DNA of 64,000 nt from Caprimulgus europaeus (Eukaryota > Chordata > Aves > Caprimulgiformes > Caprimulgidae). The stretch covers positions 10,240,501-10,304,500 of the forward strand of contig OU015541.1 in the NCBI GenBank assembly GCA_907165065.1. The letters are read 5' to 3'. Numbering within the stretch: the stretch's first letter is position 1; each line of letters starts with the position of its first letter. Both the position numbers and the translations under genes were made by a program. Positions 1 through 10,988 of the stretch are shown in pieces. The notes beneath the pieces were generated by a model that was given only the letters and a program-made list of their open reading frames with translations, did no database searches and was not told where the DNA came from.

Positions 1-305
1 TGGGTACAAAGAGGACAGAGCCAGGCTCTTCTCAGCGGCAGCCACTGACAAGACCAGAGGCTAGGTGCACACACAGAAACGCAGGAGGTGCTGTCTGAGC
101 ATGAGGAAACGCTTCTTTGCTGCGAGGGTGACTGAACACTGGCACAGGATGCCCAGGGAGGTTGTAGAGTCTCCGTCCTTGGAGATATTCAAAAGCTACC
201 TGGACATGGTCCTGGGCAACCAGCTTGGGGTGGTCCTCCTTCAGCAGAGGGGTTGGACCTTCTGGGATCCCTGCCAACCTCAACCTTTCTGTGATTCTGT
301 ATCTT
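1..305 (+). mobile_element. CR1 LINE 3' fragment
   Basis: This is the 3' end of a chicken-repeat-1 (CR1) non-LTR retrotransposon, cut by the left edge of the window. It carries the recognisable succession seen in avian CR1 tails: the 'gagccaggctcttctcag' block, the 'tgcccagggaggttgtagag' block, 'tggacatggtcctgggcaac', a 'gttggacc' block, and a terminal 'ctgtgattctgt' tail at about 290-302. CR1 tails end in short ATTCTRTG-type repeats rather than poly(A), and they lack target-site duplications. The copy is diverged and 5'-truncated, as nearly all CR1 copies are. Open frames across it are remnants or chance and are not a gene. Confidence 0.85.
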
Positions 306-1300
306 CCTGAAGCTCTAAAGTAACTGTTCAAACCCAGCAAAGTAACAAGAACAAACCCATGCAGAGCACTAACTCCACCTCATAATACAGCCATAACACC
401 CACATCAGCACTGCTACCAGCTCAGCACCAGCCTTCTTGCAACATGGGAAAAAAAAGTCTTGGTGAAGACAGAGGAGTAATCTGAACCTCTGCAGCTCAG
501 TTACTTGTGCAGGCACAGAATGGGAATTTCTGTTCTCTCACAACCTCATTCCAGTTGGAGGTGGCAGCTCTCTCCGCTGTTCCAGCTGCTGGATCTGCTG
601 TGATTTCACCTGGCCACCCTGTGTTGCAGCCAGCTGCTATGACACACGCAGGACAATGCATCATAACAAATTTCAGGCACACCTCGTCCAGTGAGTCAGA
701 CAGCGAGCAAACAGGAGAGGATGAGGCCGACACAGACACTGAGAACACGATGCGCATCTGAGCAAGTTATTATTTGAGATACTATCTTAATTAAATACTA
801 CTGCTCTGGTGAAATGTATGGTCCCTGCTTCTGTAAGATTTTCTCTCGACCTAAAAAAGAAGATTCTTTAAAATAAAAATTTCAGCCTCTAACCCTGTTC
901 TTTAAATACCAAACTGCTGTATTACAGAACCTTAGTAACAAAAAATTATAGTAAAACATTTTCAAAGCACTGCCTATTATTCAAAATGCACTACCAGTGT
1001 CAGACTACATATTTTATTGTGCTGCCCTCCATCACTGACAGAGGAAACCGTCAAAAAGACGCAGAATTTATTCAGGTGAAAACCCACTCGCTCTGTGGTA
1101 ACAAAGCGCAAGCTTCTGCATTTCAGACACACCAGCGGGCTAACCCTGATGGCAAGAATAACATGAATTACTGCGAAAAACAGCCAAAGTTTAACAACGT
1201 GTCAAAACCCACCCGAACTAGTGAAACTTGTTATCTTTATCTCCTAGGAAAACACACATCCATCCTTTCCCATCTCATTTTCAGCTGTTTCGCAGCAATG
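306..1300. other. Intergenic, nothing recognised
   Basis: This stretch lies upstream of the OSER1 CpG island. I see no exon, RNA gene or repeat that I recognise. Two TTTATT hexamers (about 1013 and 1069) would read as AATAAA on the minus strand. They could end a divergent noncoding transcript leaving the OSER1 promoter, but nothing else supports this. Confidence 0.4.
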
Positions 1301-2420
1301 CGGGACTCTCGGGGCACTACAAGGCACCCACCGTCACTCCGGAGCTCTGACGGCACAGCGCGCGAACACGTGTACCGGGCTTTAAAAACAGGCACGTCAA
1401 CGGATTAACAGCTGCAAGACATCCCCGGCCACGGCCTGCGGCAGTCCGAGCAGCACTGAGCCGGGAGCACCGAGCCGGGGACGGCCACCGGGCACAGGGG
1501 CGAGCGGCAGCGGCGGTTCCCCGGCCAACCCAAGGGACAGCGCGGCCCCGGGCGAGCCCTGGCACCGGCGCTCGGTCCGGGCTCTCAGCGGGAGCAGCCG
1601 CAACCGGCGGCGGGGATGACCCAGCACAACCCCCGCACCCCATCGGAGCCTATCCCCAGCCCGCAGCCCGCGCCAGCGAACCAGCGGCGGCTCCGCGTAC
1701 CCGCGAGGGACGGTCCCGCCGCGGGGACACGACGGCCCCACTGGCGCCAGCGGCCGAGAGGTGAGACCCGCGCAGAGAGAGAGGCCGCCACGCCGCCCGC
1801 ACTCCCTCACTCACCGCGCTCAACCACAGGACCCTCCCGGTCCCCGCTCCCGTCGGGCTGCGGCGCGCGGAGGAGCCGCCCCCACGGCGGAAGTAACGGC
1901 AGCCGGGCGGAGGCGGGGCCAGCACCGATCGCGCACGCGCCCTCGGTCGGGCTGGGGGAACAGAGGCGCGGCGGGCGGCGCGTTCCCGCATGCGCGTGGC
2001 CGCGGGGCGGTGAGCTCACTTCCTGTTGTGCTGCGCGCCCCCGCCCTCAGCGCCCGGTCGGGAGGTGGCGGTGAGTGACGGCGCGGGGTGGGGGGGAACC
2101 GGACACCCCCCGCCCCGCCGGGAGAGCCGGTCCAGAGCCGTGCGGGGGGCGGAGGGGCGGCCTGGGGAGCGGGCAGGGTCGTGGGGGGCCGGGCGGTGCG
2201 GCGGTGGAGAGCGGCCTCCGCGGGCCGAGGCAGGGAGGAGAGGCCCCGCGGGGCCGTGACGGGGCGCGGGGGGCTCAAGCCGCGGCCCTGGGCCGTGGTG
2301 CTGCCGGGGGCTTCAGAGCCACTTGTCACACACGGGCCCGCGGCGGCAGCGGGGCCCTGTCTCGGGTCTGGCGCCGTTCCCCTGGCCCGTGCGCTGTTTG
2401 CTCGTCACCGGGGATGTCCC
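1300..2420. promoter_or_regulatory. CpG island; OSER1 promoter
   Basis: A strongly GC- and CpG-rich block spans the presumed OSER1 transcription start. Readable sites include an ETS-type GCGGAAGTA at 1887-1895, an NRF1-like GCGCACGCGC near 1932-1941, a second NRF1-like CGCATGCGCG near 1988-1997, and ACTTCCTG near 2018-2025. A good donor (gcg|gtgagt) at 2070/2071 probably ends a noncoding first exon. There is no TATA box. This is the usual architecture of a housekeeping CpG promoter, often bidirectional. The exact start site and any divergent transcript cannot be fixed from the sequence. Long open frames on both strands here are a by-product of high GC. Confidence 0.7.
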
Positions 2421-2705
2421 TGGCTCTCGTGGCGCTGTCACACTGATAACTCACCCTGGAGTTACACGAGCTGACAGGTTCTGTTTCGTCTGTTCACTCA
2501 GTGAAAAAAGACGCTCTGTTATTTCTGTGCCTGTTCTGAGAAACAGTGAGTGTGGGGTTCAGAGCACAGAGCACCGGGCAGCGCTGGCCAGGGGGCACTG
2601 AGGTTGGCCACAGAAGGACAGGCATCCATCACCTGCCTCATTTCAGTGTGTTAGAGACCACGTGCATTCAGACCTAAACACCAAATCCTGATTTCTCTGT
2701 TTCAG

Positions 2706-2749
2706 TTTGTTCTATATGGCACAGTTGGTTACACACTGAGAGCCCATCA
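2706..2749 (+). promoter_or_regulatory. OSER1 5'UTR segment with a short uORF
   Basis: This is the start of the second (first coding) OSER1 exon after the acceptor tttcag at 2700-2705. An upstream ATG at 2716 opens a 7-codon frame (MAQLVTH) that stops at 2737-2739, ten bases before the main ATG at 2750. The main ATG has a poor -3 base (t) but G at +4, so the uORF could modulate initiation. Confidence 0.5.
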
Positions 2750-5700
2750 ATGGACTTGGAAGCTAAAGATGAAGAGGAAGAGAGTCTGCAAACAGCTTTC
2801 AAAAAGCTGAGAGTGGATGCAGCAGGGTAAGTGAGCCTCAAAATGGACTGTGTAATTTCTCAGTTTCTTATTACATAGGTATATTTGTTTTCTGTTTGTT
2901 TGAATCTCAAAACAAATGTCACTTGGTGAAAGGTTCCTTACTCTCCAAGAGGAGACAGCTGCATCACTTCAGGTGATGTGCAGTCATTCTAACTGTCTAA
3001 TAGGCAAAGCAGTGCTTTATTACTGACTAATTTTGACACAATATCCAACTGAAATTACACAGTGATTATATGAAAACATAAAATTACTTGCCTAAAGCAG
3101 CGAACCCACTCCTAACTGTTGTGGTGGCCAAAGTCACCGTGTGTGATGCAGAACTTGTTTATCTGTGTGTGTAAAGGCTGGTGTCTTCAGCCACGTTACC
3201 AGCCTTTACATAGTGCATGAAGGTTTGCTTGGAAAGTGTCTGAAGGACAGCAGCATCGCTTCCTGGTGTGCTGGAGAGCCCAGTCTCACTGGAAATCATT
3301 AGGCTAAATAAAAACTGATCATTTCTGATTTTGGGGGCTTTTGTAGAGTGAAGTGTCTGCAGGCATTCTTACACTGAAAACTTACTCCATAGCACATTGG
3401 CTGTACTGATAATACGTTGCATGGGGAGTTAATAAAGTTAAGCAGTCTAACACTGTGTGAGATAGTTCACTTCAAGTCTGTTGGGAATTCACAGACACAA
3501 GAGAAAGCTTTGTGTGGATAATTGGTGTTACCTTGTGACTTCATCTCCATAGCCAGCTGTACTGTGAGCTCATTACTTCCTCTGCATGTTAAAATGTGTT
3601 TTGCTTTGCTGCTCATTTCCTCCACTTCAGGAGCTCTCCTGTTAAATGTGGAAAGAAATAGCTGTTCTCTAACAGGGCACTATGCTTATTAAGCACACCA
3701 CTTTCGATATATTACCAGTGACAGACTCTGTGGAATTCTGTTTGATTCCTGATGGTATTTTCTTAAGCATAACACAATCTTGTTTTGCAGGCATGTGTTT
3801 TGAACAGCTCAAGTCTTGTGATTAATCCCTTAAGATCAACTTTGGGCAGAGTACTTGGGCTCTTCTAGAATTTTAACCTCATTTCTTACGATTTCCTATC
3901 CTGTGTTCCAAATCACACATAGAGCCATCATAAATACAGATTTGCATGCTGAGGCATTTATGTTTGTTGTCTGGACCTTCAGGGCCAGATTTTTTTTTTT
4001 CATTCTATGTTTATCTGGGAAATTGAATGAGAAAGAAATTAGTAATGTGTCCTTGTCTGTTGTACCTCATCCACTTCTCCGCAGACTCCTCAGACCAATG
4101 CTGTGTGTTCCTGACTTGGCATTTTAGATGAGTAGGAGTAGTCAATCTTTAACAAGTATTGTCTGACAAGGACATTTGGAACCTGAGTTTACATTCCTCT
4201 AATGTGTCATTTCGGTACAAATAGGGCATGACATCAGCCTCAGGGCATTTTGGCCTCCTTTCATTTCATCTCGCCTATCTTTAGGCACTTGTCTGAGGTC
4301 AGTATAGTAAGAGCTGTTGGATAAATCTCTGTAACAGCCTGTTTGTTACCATGGACTGTAGGGGAAGTCAAGGCTGCAAACTTAAATGTCTTAACTAAGC
4401 TGAACCTGGAGCACTGAATCAGTGTGTTCAGGCACCAGTGTGACGTGGCATTTCCCTTCTTTCTCAGATGTATTGCAGCCCTGTCCGTGGGCGAGGGGAC
4501 AATTCTCAGAACACCGACAAGAGCAGCCACGGATGGAGCCAAGCAACAGCCAGTCTGCTCAAAGGAAGCATGGCACGGGTAAAACTTGCTCTTCACTGCC
4601 CCTTGCATGTGTTTCTGGTTCGAGACATTTCACACTCGCATAGTTTCCAATTAAAGTTGTTATTAATTAGTTGCTTTGCCAAATTTTATCTCCTTCCTAT
4701 TACAAAACTTTACCGTAACTGTTTAATCTGATGATTTTTAAGGGGATTTCATCAAAGACTTTAAAACCACTATTGCCTCTTCTCTTAGCAAAGGTACCTA
4801 AAAGTTTATTTTCCACTGGTTTCCTCAGAAGTCCTTTTCTTCAAGTTTTATACCTTTGCAAGCCCCTCTCACCTCTTTCTTGGGTTATTCTATTTCTGTA
4901 TTGAAGTACCTGGATATTCAGTGTGATTCTGCCAGCAGCTCCAGTTGATGTCCAGGTTCTCCACTACAGTTCCATTTGGGATGACAAAGTGTCATTTGCT
5001 TAATACAGAAGATTTGTAGGGAAGTACCTTAAAATAAAGCTATTTGTATGTATCTTTGGGAGAACACCAATTTCTTCAGACTCCTCCACTATTCCTGTAA
5101 ATGACCAATCACCTGATTTTTCTAAGCATGTAAAAAAAAAATCTAAACCATTTTTAGCCACATGTTAGCACTTATTGAGCTGTGGTGTAGATTCTGGAGT
5201 TACCCACTTGCTCACCTGTTCCAACCCTGCAGGTGTGTGAGAAAGCCTTCCAGAGGATCCACAAGAGTCCCACGTCGCAGACGCTCCAAGTCTCCCGTCC
5301 TGCATCCTCCCAAGTTTACATACTGCAATGTGAAAGCCAACAACCAGCTGAAGCACAAAACGCAGGCAGACACGAAGAGCAGCATCAGCTCAGACGTTTT
5401 TGCTGCAGCAGAACACGGTACGCAGGACAGGCGCGGTTCTCACTCGGAGGCCAGTGATGACAGAACTGAGCCGTTGGAAGCTTTCACCGCCGAAGAGCCT
5501 TTGGAGAAGTCAAGAGAGAATTACCCCGCTCTCTCCTTGTCCTTTGAAAGGAGCTTGCATTCTAGCCAAACCTCAGATTTCCAGTCTTTATCTATGCTCA
5601 GCAGTGGCAAGCAGTGCCCTTGTACGGACAAGCAGTGCCAGTGCAGGCAGTGGCGCGCCATGGAGGTGTACTCGTTCTCTGGGCTGCGGAGCGTCCTGTC

Positions 5701-5914
5701 GGAATGCGAGAAGGCAGTCCTGGGAGTCCACACCCAGGCTCTGCAGAGCAGATCCCCTGGTGGAACAGCCTCCTCCAGTTCTCTGAGATCTTGTTCTGAG
5801 CAAGCTCGAGCCTTTGTGGATGATGTGACTATTGAAGATCTTTCTGGATACATGGAATATTACTTGTATATTCCCAAGAAAATGTCTCACATGGCAGAAA
5901 TGATGTACACCTGA
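2750..5914 (+). CDS. OSER1: Oxidative stress-responsive serine-rich protein 1
   Basis: There are three coding exons: 2750-2826, 4468-4578 and 5233-5914, joined in phase 2 at both GT-AG introns, giving 289 residues (292 in human as I recall). The N-terminus MDLEAKDEEEESLQTAFKKL and the last 40 residues (from CSEQARAFVDD to MAEMMYT) are the family's most conserved parts. Between them lie a basic patch RRRRSKSP (77-84), a Ser/Thr-rich middle, and a Cys-rich motif CPCTDKQCQCRQW followed by MEVYSFSGL. The start was chosen by homology to the family N-terminus. OSER1 is a nuclear protein of poorly known mechanism, induced by oxidative stress and reported as a FOXO target. Exon 3 ends at a weak donor (gg|gtaaaa). 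A noncoding first exon probably ends at 2070. No frame damage is visible. The gene lies in tandem with GDAP1L1. Confidence 0.95.
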
Positions 5915-6065
5915 CTGAAAGCAATAGCAAATCCTGAAACAGAGTTTGTGATAATGGTTGGGCTAAATGCCTTGTCAGTGCCATGGTTTCACTGTTGTGT
6001 GTTTGATCAAACATTTCTTTGCCTCATACAGTTTAGTTTTCTAATAAAATGAAAAATGGAATATA
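5915..6065 (+). terminator. OSER1 3'UTR and poly(A) signal
   Basis: A short 3'UTR follows the stop codon at 5912-5914. A canonical AATAAA at 6043-6048 (within ctaataaaatg) lies 129 bases past the stop and is the first such hexamer. Longer isoforms using later AATAAA hexamers (for example near 7670) are possible. Confidence 0.65.
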
Positions 6066-9000
6066 GTTTCTGAGCTTAGTTCTAAAAAGAATGCACTAAA
6101 GTCTCTGAATACCTTAACAAAAGCACTGTAGATCAAAGGAACTCCCTTTGTTTTTGGGTTTGTGCTGTGGATATTCAAGCTCTGTATGCTCTTTTCACTA
6201 TGTTTTGGAAAAAAAAAAGGCGCCTTTCAGGTTTTGTTCTGAAATTTTGCAGTGTTTGGAAGGTTCATTTTTAATGTGTCCCAGTACTTAGAGAAATGTT
6301 TCATAGCTACAGCTCTATCCTCCTCATCCTGCTCTAGAGAGAAGAATGAGAAGGCATTCAGTATCTTGGATAGGATGGATCTCATTTCCTTGAACACTAC
6401 CTGGCTCCATTTTAGTAGGATCAAATTGTGAATAATTCCTCCTCACAAATTTGTTGGGAGGTCCAGTCTGTGCAGGGTGTGTGCTTGGACCCTTTCATAA
6501 TTTAACTAGCTCACTCTTAAGCAGTTCTATTTTTCTGCAGATAAGTGAAGCTCTTAGAAGCAAAAATATATTTTGTTATTTGTGCTTTACAGATGGAATA
6601 ATTTAGGAGGGGGGGTGAAGCAGACTAACAGGTTTTTTGGGCCATGCTGTCTCAAGTGGAGATGGTGGAGCCATCTCTACAGGTTGCTTCTGAGTATGTT
6701 TGATACACAAAGCAGTGTGGAAATAGGGTAAACAAGAAGTGTGTATCATAGAGGCTTTGTGGTGTAGAGCTATAACATTCCTTCTGGTTGAAATATTGAA
6801 ATAAAAAATTTTGTTGCCAAGACTTGCATTAATAAATGTTTGTCAAAACCCAGAAAATTAAAGCCTGAATAATTTGATTTGCACTCATGTTCCCACACAA
6901 CTTTCTTTTTAAAAAACAAACAGAAAAACCCCCAAAATTCTGCTTTCAGTGTTAGCACATGCTAAACAACTTCAATAAAATACTGCTATTTTTACTTACA
7001 CTTTAAAAAATAGTGGTCAGCAAGCCAAGGAATTGCAAGCAGTTGTATAGAAATAGATTGTAGCATATGTAGAGAGTTGTCCTTGTGTTCTGTGCTAGAG
7101 AAGTCTCAGACATTCTAGTTGATAATCACTGTCTGTAGAATTTATTCTAATCAGCCCTAAAATTTATAGTACAGGTCCAGGAAGTTCAGATTTAAAGTTC
7201 AAAGAAATCCAGATAGGTTAACATAAGAATTCGACTAAAACTGCTCTGTTACTCCTAAGTGTCATGCAATTATTTAGCACTTATTTGCCTCCTTACCTGT
7301 GAATGGCCATGTTTAAATACCTAGATCTGCATAGGTGAACATGTTTTTTCCCTCTTGGGTTAGTACTTTACCCTTCCCTTCACCTTCTTCCAGCACTATC
7401 CTTCATACCCACACACCGTTTTGGTTGTGTTTCCTTCAGTTTTTCCCTTCTTCCTTCAGTAAATCTGATATATGTATGTATTTTGAAACATAACTATCTG
7501 GTGCTAGTGATCTTTGCTGCTGCTGTTTTCCAAAGGCTATTTCTGCTTATGTTTCTGTTCATGTTTTGGTTTTGTGCCCTCTTAAAAAGTTTGAAATTAT
7601 TGATGCTAGACACACTTTTTCTCCCTTTTAAACCCTTTTAACAGTTGTTTCTGCACTTCTTCACTTCTTTAATAAAGTGTGCACAAACCTCTGGAAGAGC
7701 CTAGATCTTAAAGCTGGAGTTACCTCAAACTGGCAAGGACTGGTGATGGAAGGGCATAAGGGCGTTTTCAGCGTGCAGCAGACCTCCTCTGTCCAAGGAC
7801 AGCAAGGGAACTAGGGAAACTAGTCCAAGAAATGCCCCGAAGTTTAGGGCTGAGAAGTGAATTCAAGGCCAGAGAGGGCAGAAGAGCCTGAAAGCAGGTT
7901 CTCCAGATGTGTTTCCATAGCGTCCTGGGCAGGACAGATGTAACTGGTAGCAAGGGGGAAAGGAAAGAGGAAAGAAGAAACAAAACCCCAGTGGTTTGGT
8001 ATTCTGCCTCAGTTACCATTTGTGCTCAAGGTTAAGCCTGTCCAGTGCTGCCTGTGGCAGAGGAAGGGCAGATATTTTGGGTTCTTGATTGCAACAATCA
8101 GGCCTGTAGCAAACATACCAAAACATCGCTGCTGACATTCCCATTGCTCAAACCATCTCCTTTTAGTGAAGTGACGAGCTCTAAGAGAGGCCCCAATCCC
8201 AAACTTACCATTTCCATCAAATCCTTCCTGGTTCAGCTCAGCCACTTCACTCCTCTGACAACTCAGTGACTCCTGCTTCCTGCCTGCCCCAAAGCCCAAG
8301 CATTACTAGCAGACAGCATCTTCTCTGGGGACGCCTGCGCAGCACTAATAGTTTGATTGACGAGCATCAGCACTTGCCCTCAGAGGTGGCCTGGTACCAG
8401 CAGTGCTGAGTGCACCCTTGCTGCTCCCAGCCTGCTGCTGAACCTGCCCCTGCTGAACCTGCCCCAACAAGCCTGGGGAATTTTTTCTGTCCATGGGTGC
8501 TGTAGGATGTGTCATCAGTCTATCTATAGAAGAATATGTCTAAAAGACAAAAGAATATGTCACAAGCACTGGTGGGCTTTCCCTGAAGCGGACCCCATCT
8601 CTCTATCTCAGCAGATTTAGGCTGGTTTATTTTTTCCAGTGGCTTCCTCCCACCCCCAACACTTTACAAGTTATTTTCCTGTCTAGTTTCAGGACCAGTT
8701 CGATGGAAGCAGGATGCAGAAGGGCACCCTGGATCAATGAAATTTATTTCTTGCCTTACAGAAGCCAAACCGAGTCCTAGCTAAGCTTTGCATTGGCAGA
8801 CGCTGAATCAGGCCACCAGCAAAAAATCAATAGAGCTGATCCTACAGCCCGATTTCCACCCCCTCCTGAAATGAGGAAGGTGCTTCTGTGCCTACAAAGT
8901 CCTGTGACCAACTCCAGCTGCCTGTTCTCTCCTCTCTGTAACATTTGGGTCAGCTCTGAGATGAGACACCCCAGATTGTGCATCCCCAAACCTCCAGCAC

Positions 9001-10680
9001 CCACAATCCTGCCCTGATGGCACCTTCTGCCAGGACTCTGCCAGTGCCACCAGGTCCAACCAGCCCATCATCATCCCCTTTCGCAGGCAGGAAAGCTGGG
9101 GATGAGAATATCAAGGTCACACAAGGTCAGGGCACCCCTAAAGAGGGCTGGCACCCTTCCTGCCCCTCAAGCCTTACTCAGCAAGCCAAACCCAGCTAGA
9201 TAAAGCAGCACCCCCAGAGGCACTGTGTGCCTGCAGGACACAGAGGGATGAAGCAATTTGTCATGTTTCATTCCCAGCGGCGCAGCATCAATTCATCACA
9301 CAATATGCCACTAGATGGGGCTTTCTAGACAGCGATCCGCAGGAGAGAACTGCTTCTGCTTTGTCAAGCTGCTCCTTTCCTTTTCTGAACCCAAAGGTGT
9401 CCCCTTCCAGGAGGGGAGGCTCTGGAGCAGGATGGGGCCAGCTCCTTAAAGCTCAGCTTTCCCCGAGTTTGCAGCAGGACAGGCCACTGCCCTGACTTTG
9501 CAGCTCCAAAGCAGAGGCCAAGCAAGACCCTTTCTCTGTGGGTGTCCCTGAGGCCAGCACAGGGCATCTGGCAATGCTTGGGAAGCCCTGGGCTGGGGAA
9601 GGAGGGTGGTTTTGGGGGCTGCTGCCTATGGGGGAGAAGGCAGAGAGGAGGCAGGGCAGGCACAGTGCTTCCCAGCCTCATCCCACCACCATCACCCTCC
9701 TGCATGCCCTGGGAGTGGGGTCACAACACCAACAGCTTCATTTTCACCTCCCAGTCCCCAGAAAATTGCTCCTTTCACTCTGCTCATGAGGCTGGGTACC
9801 AGTTTGGCCCTACTCCCTCCCAGTGCTCTTCAGCACAGTGTGCCTCAATTTCCCGACTTGAACCAGTTCCCAAACCCTCCCCTGTTTCCTTCCACACCTG
9901 GGGCAACCTCACCAGCTCCAGCATGGGTGAAGATGGGAGCAACACATGGAGGAGCTCTCACACAGCCCAAAGATGTGAGTTGGTTCCCTGTACCTGCAGA
10001 GCCCTCTTTTCCAGACTCTCCAGAACCTGCCTCTGTGACCCCCAGAACTGGGCTGGTTTTACCCCCCAGCACTGGCAGCTTGTCCTATACATGGGAAATT
10101 ATCTCCAGGCTGCCAGGTTGTCAGAGATGGAGCATAACAAAGCCAAGTGTTGTTAAGCACAGGCCCAGATGTCCAGGTTGTTGTGTCCAGAAAGGCACCA
10201 GCTGCCTGCCCACATTTCCCTGCAAACCTCTGGGTGATGCTCATAGCACCTGGAGAGCAGCAGCTCCAGAAACCCCAGCACTGTCCCAGCAGAGGAGATC
10301 TGGACAGTTCACAATTGCAACACATCTCGCTGATTCTGGAAATGATCCCCAACTGTACCTGCGTTGGTGCAGGACGGCTGTCTGGTTTGGCCAGGTACCT
10401 TGGGGTTCTGGTACACAGAGAGAGCTCCTGGGCCCTACCCTGCTACAGGCTACGTAATGCTCATTAGGCAGGAATTAATCTGTGCTCCCCAAAAATCACT
10501 GAATAGCTTTAAAGAACCATTGCTGCTTCGTTCCATGAAGGTTGCAAGGCAGGCAAGACACCTCCTAGACATCTTAAAGCCAGTATCCATCAATGTAGCT
10601 ATTTATTACGTATCTGCCATATCTAAACCAGTCAAAAAAACCTTAATCTCTGCTGCAGAATATTCCTGAGGAGACACAGG
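6066..10680. other. OSER1-GDAP1L1 spacer
   Basis: About 4.6 kb separate the OSER1 poly(A) signal from the GDAP1L1 promoter region. The left part is AT-rich (to about 7700) and the right part GC-rich. I see no exon of JPH2, the gene neighbouring OSER1 in mammals, and no recognisable repeat. The only small features are a duplicated 'cctgctgaacctgcccc' near 8440-8463 and the CTCF-like motif at 9308. Short open frames here do not look like proteins. Confidence 0.5.
9308..9321 (+). promoter_or_regulatory. CTCF-like motif (forward)
   Basis: CCACTAGATGGGGC differs at one position from the common CTCF core variant CCACTAGATGGCGC. It lies in the spacer between OSER1 and GDAP1L1 and points right. I identified it by eye only; a position-weight-matrix score and ChIP data would be needed to confirm it. 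Confidence 0.4.
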
Positions 10681-10988
10681 GGTCGGAGCTGCCCCGGATT
10701 GCCGAGCTGGCAGGCGGGCAGGAGCCTCTGCTGCTGACTCGCCTATTGAAGCGATGCCCGCACGTTTCCGTGGGAGCCCCGCCACGAGCGGGGACAGGCT
10801 GCGATATCACCCACAGCACCGCTGCTGCCACCGCCATCCTCTCCCGTGACCCCCGGTGCCCACCGCAGCCCACCCGAGCCGGGGAGATGGAGCTGCCCCG
10901 GGAGTGATGCTGCTGGCAGGAGCCCATGTGATGCTGGGCTAACGCCGCTCGCTCGCTCCTCGCTCTCCCCGCTCGCTCGCAGGCTGTC
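10680..10988 (+). promoter_or_regulatory. GDAP1L1 promoter / 5'UTR
   Basis: A CpG-rich block leads up to the GDAP1L1 start codon. It has no TATA box. The last 45 bases are a run of gctcgctcg-type repeats ending in gcag just before gctgtcATGG. The initiation context is good (G at -3, G at +4). The transcription start cannot be placed, and whether a further upstream noncoding exon exists is unclear. Confidence 0.5.

Noticed and set aside
1317-2474. Several 100-170-codon open frames on both strands around the OSER1 promoter
   Set aside because: They lie in a CpG island where stop codons are rare. The products are Pro/Arg/Ala/Gly-rich with no family resemblance, and they overlap each other on both strands.
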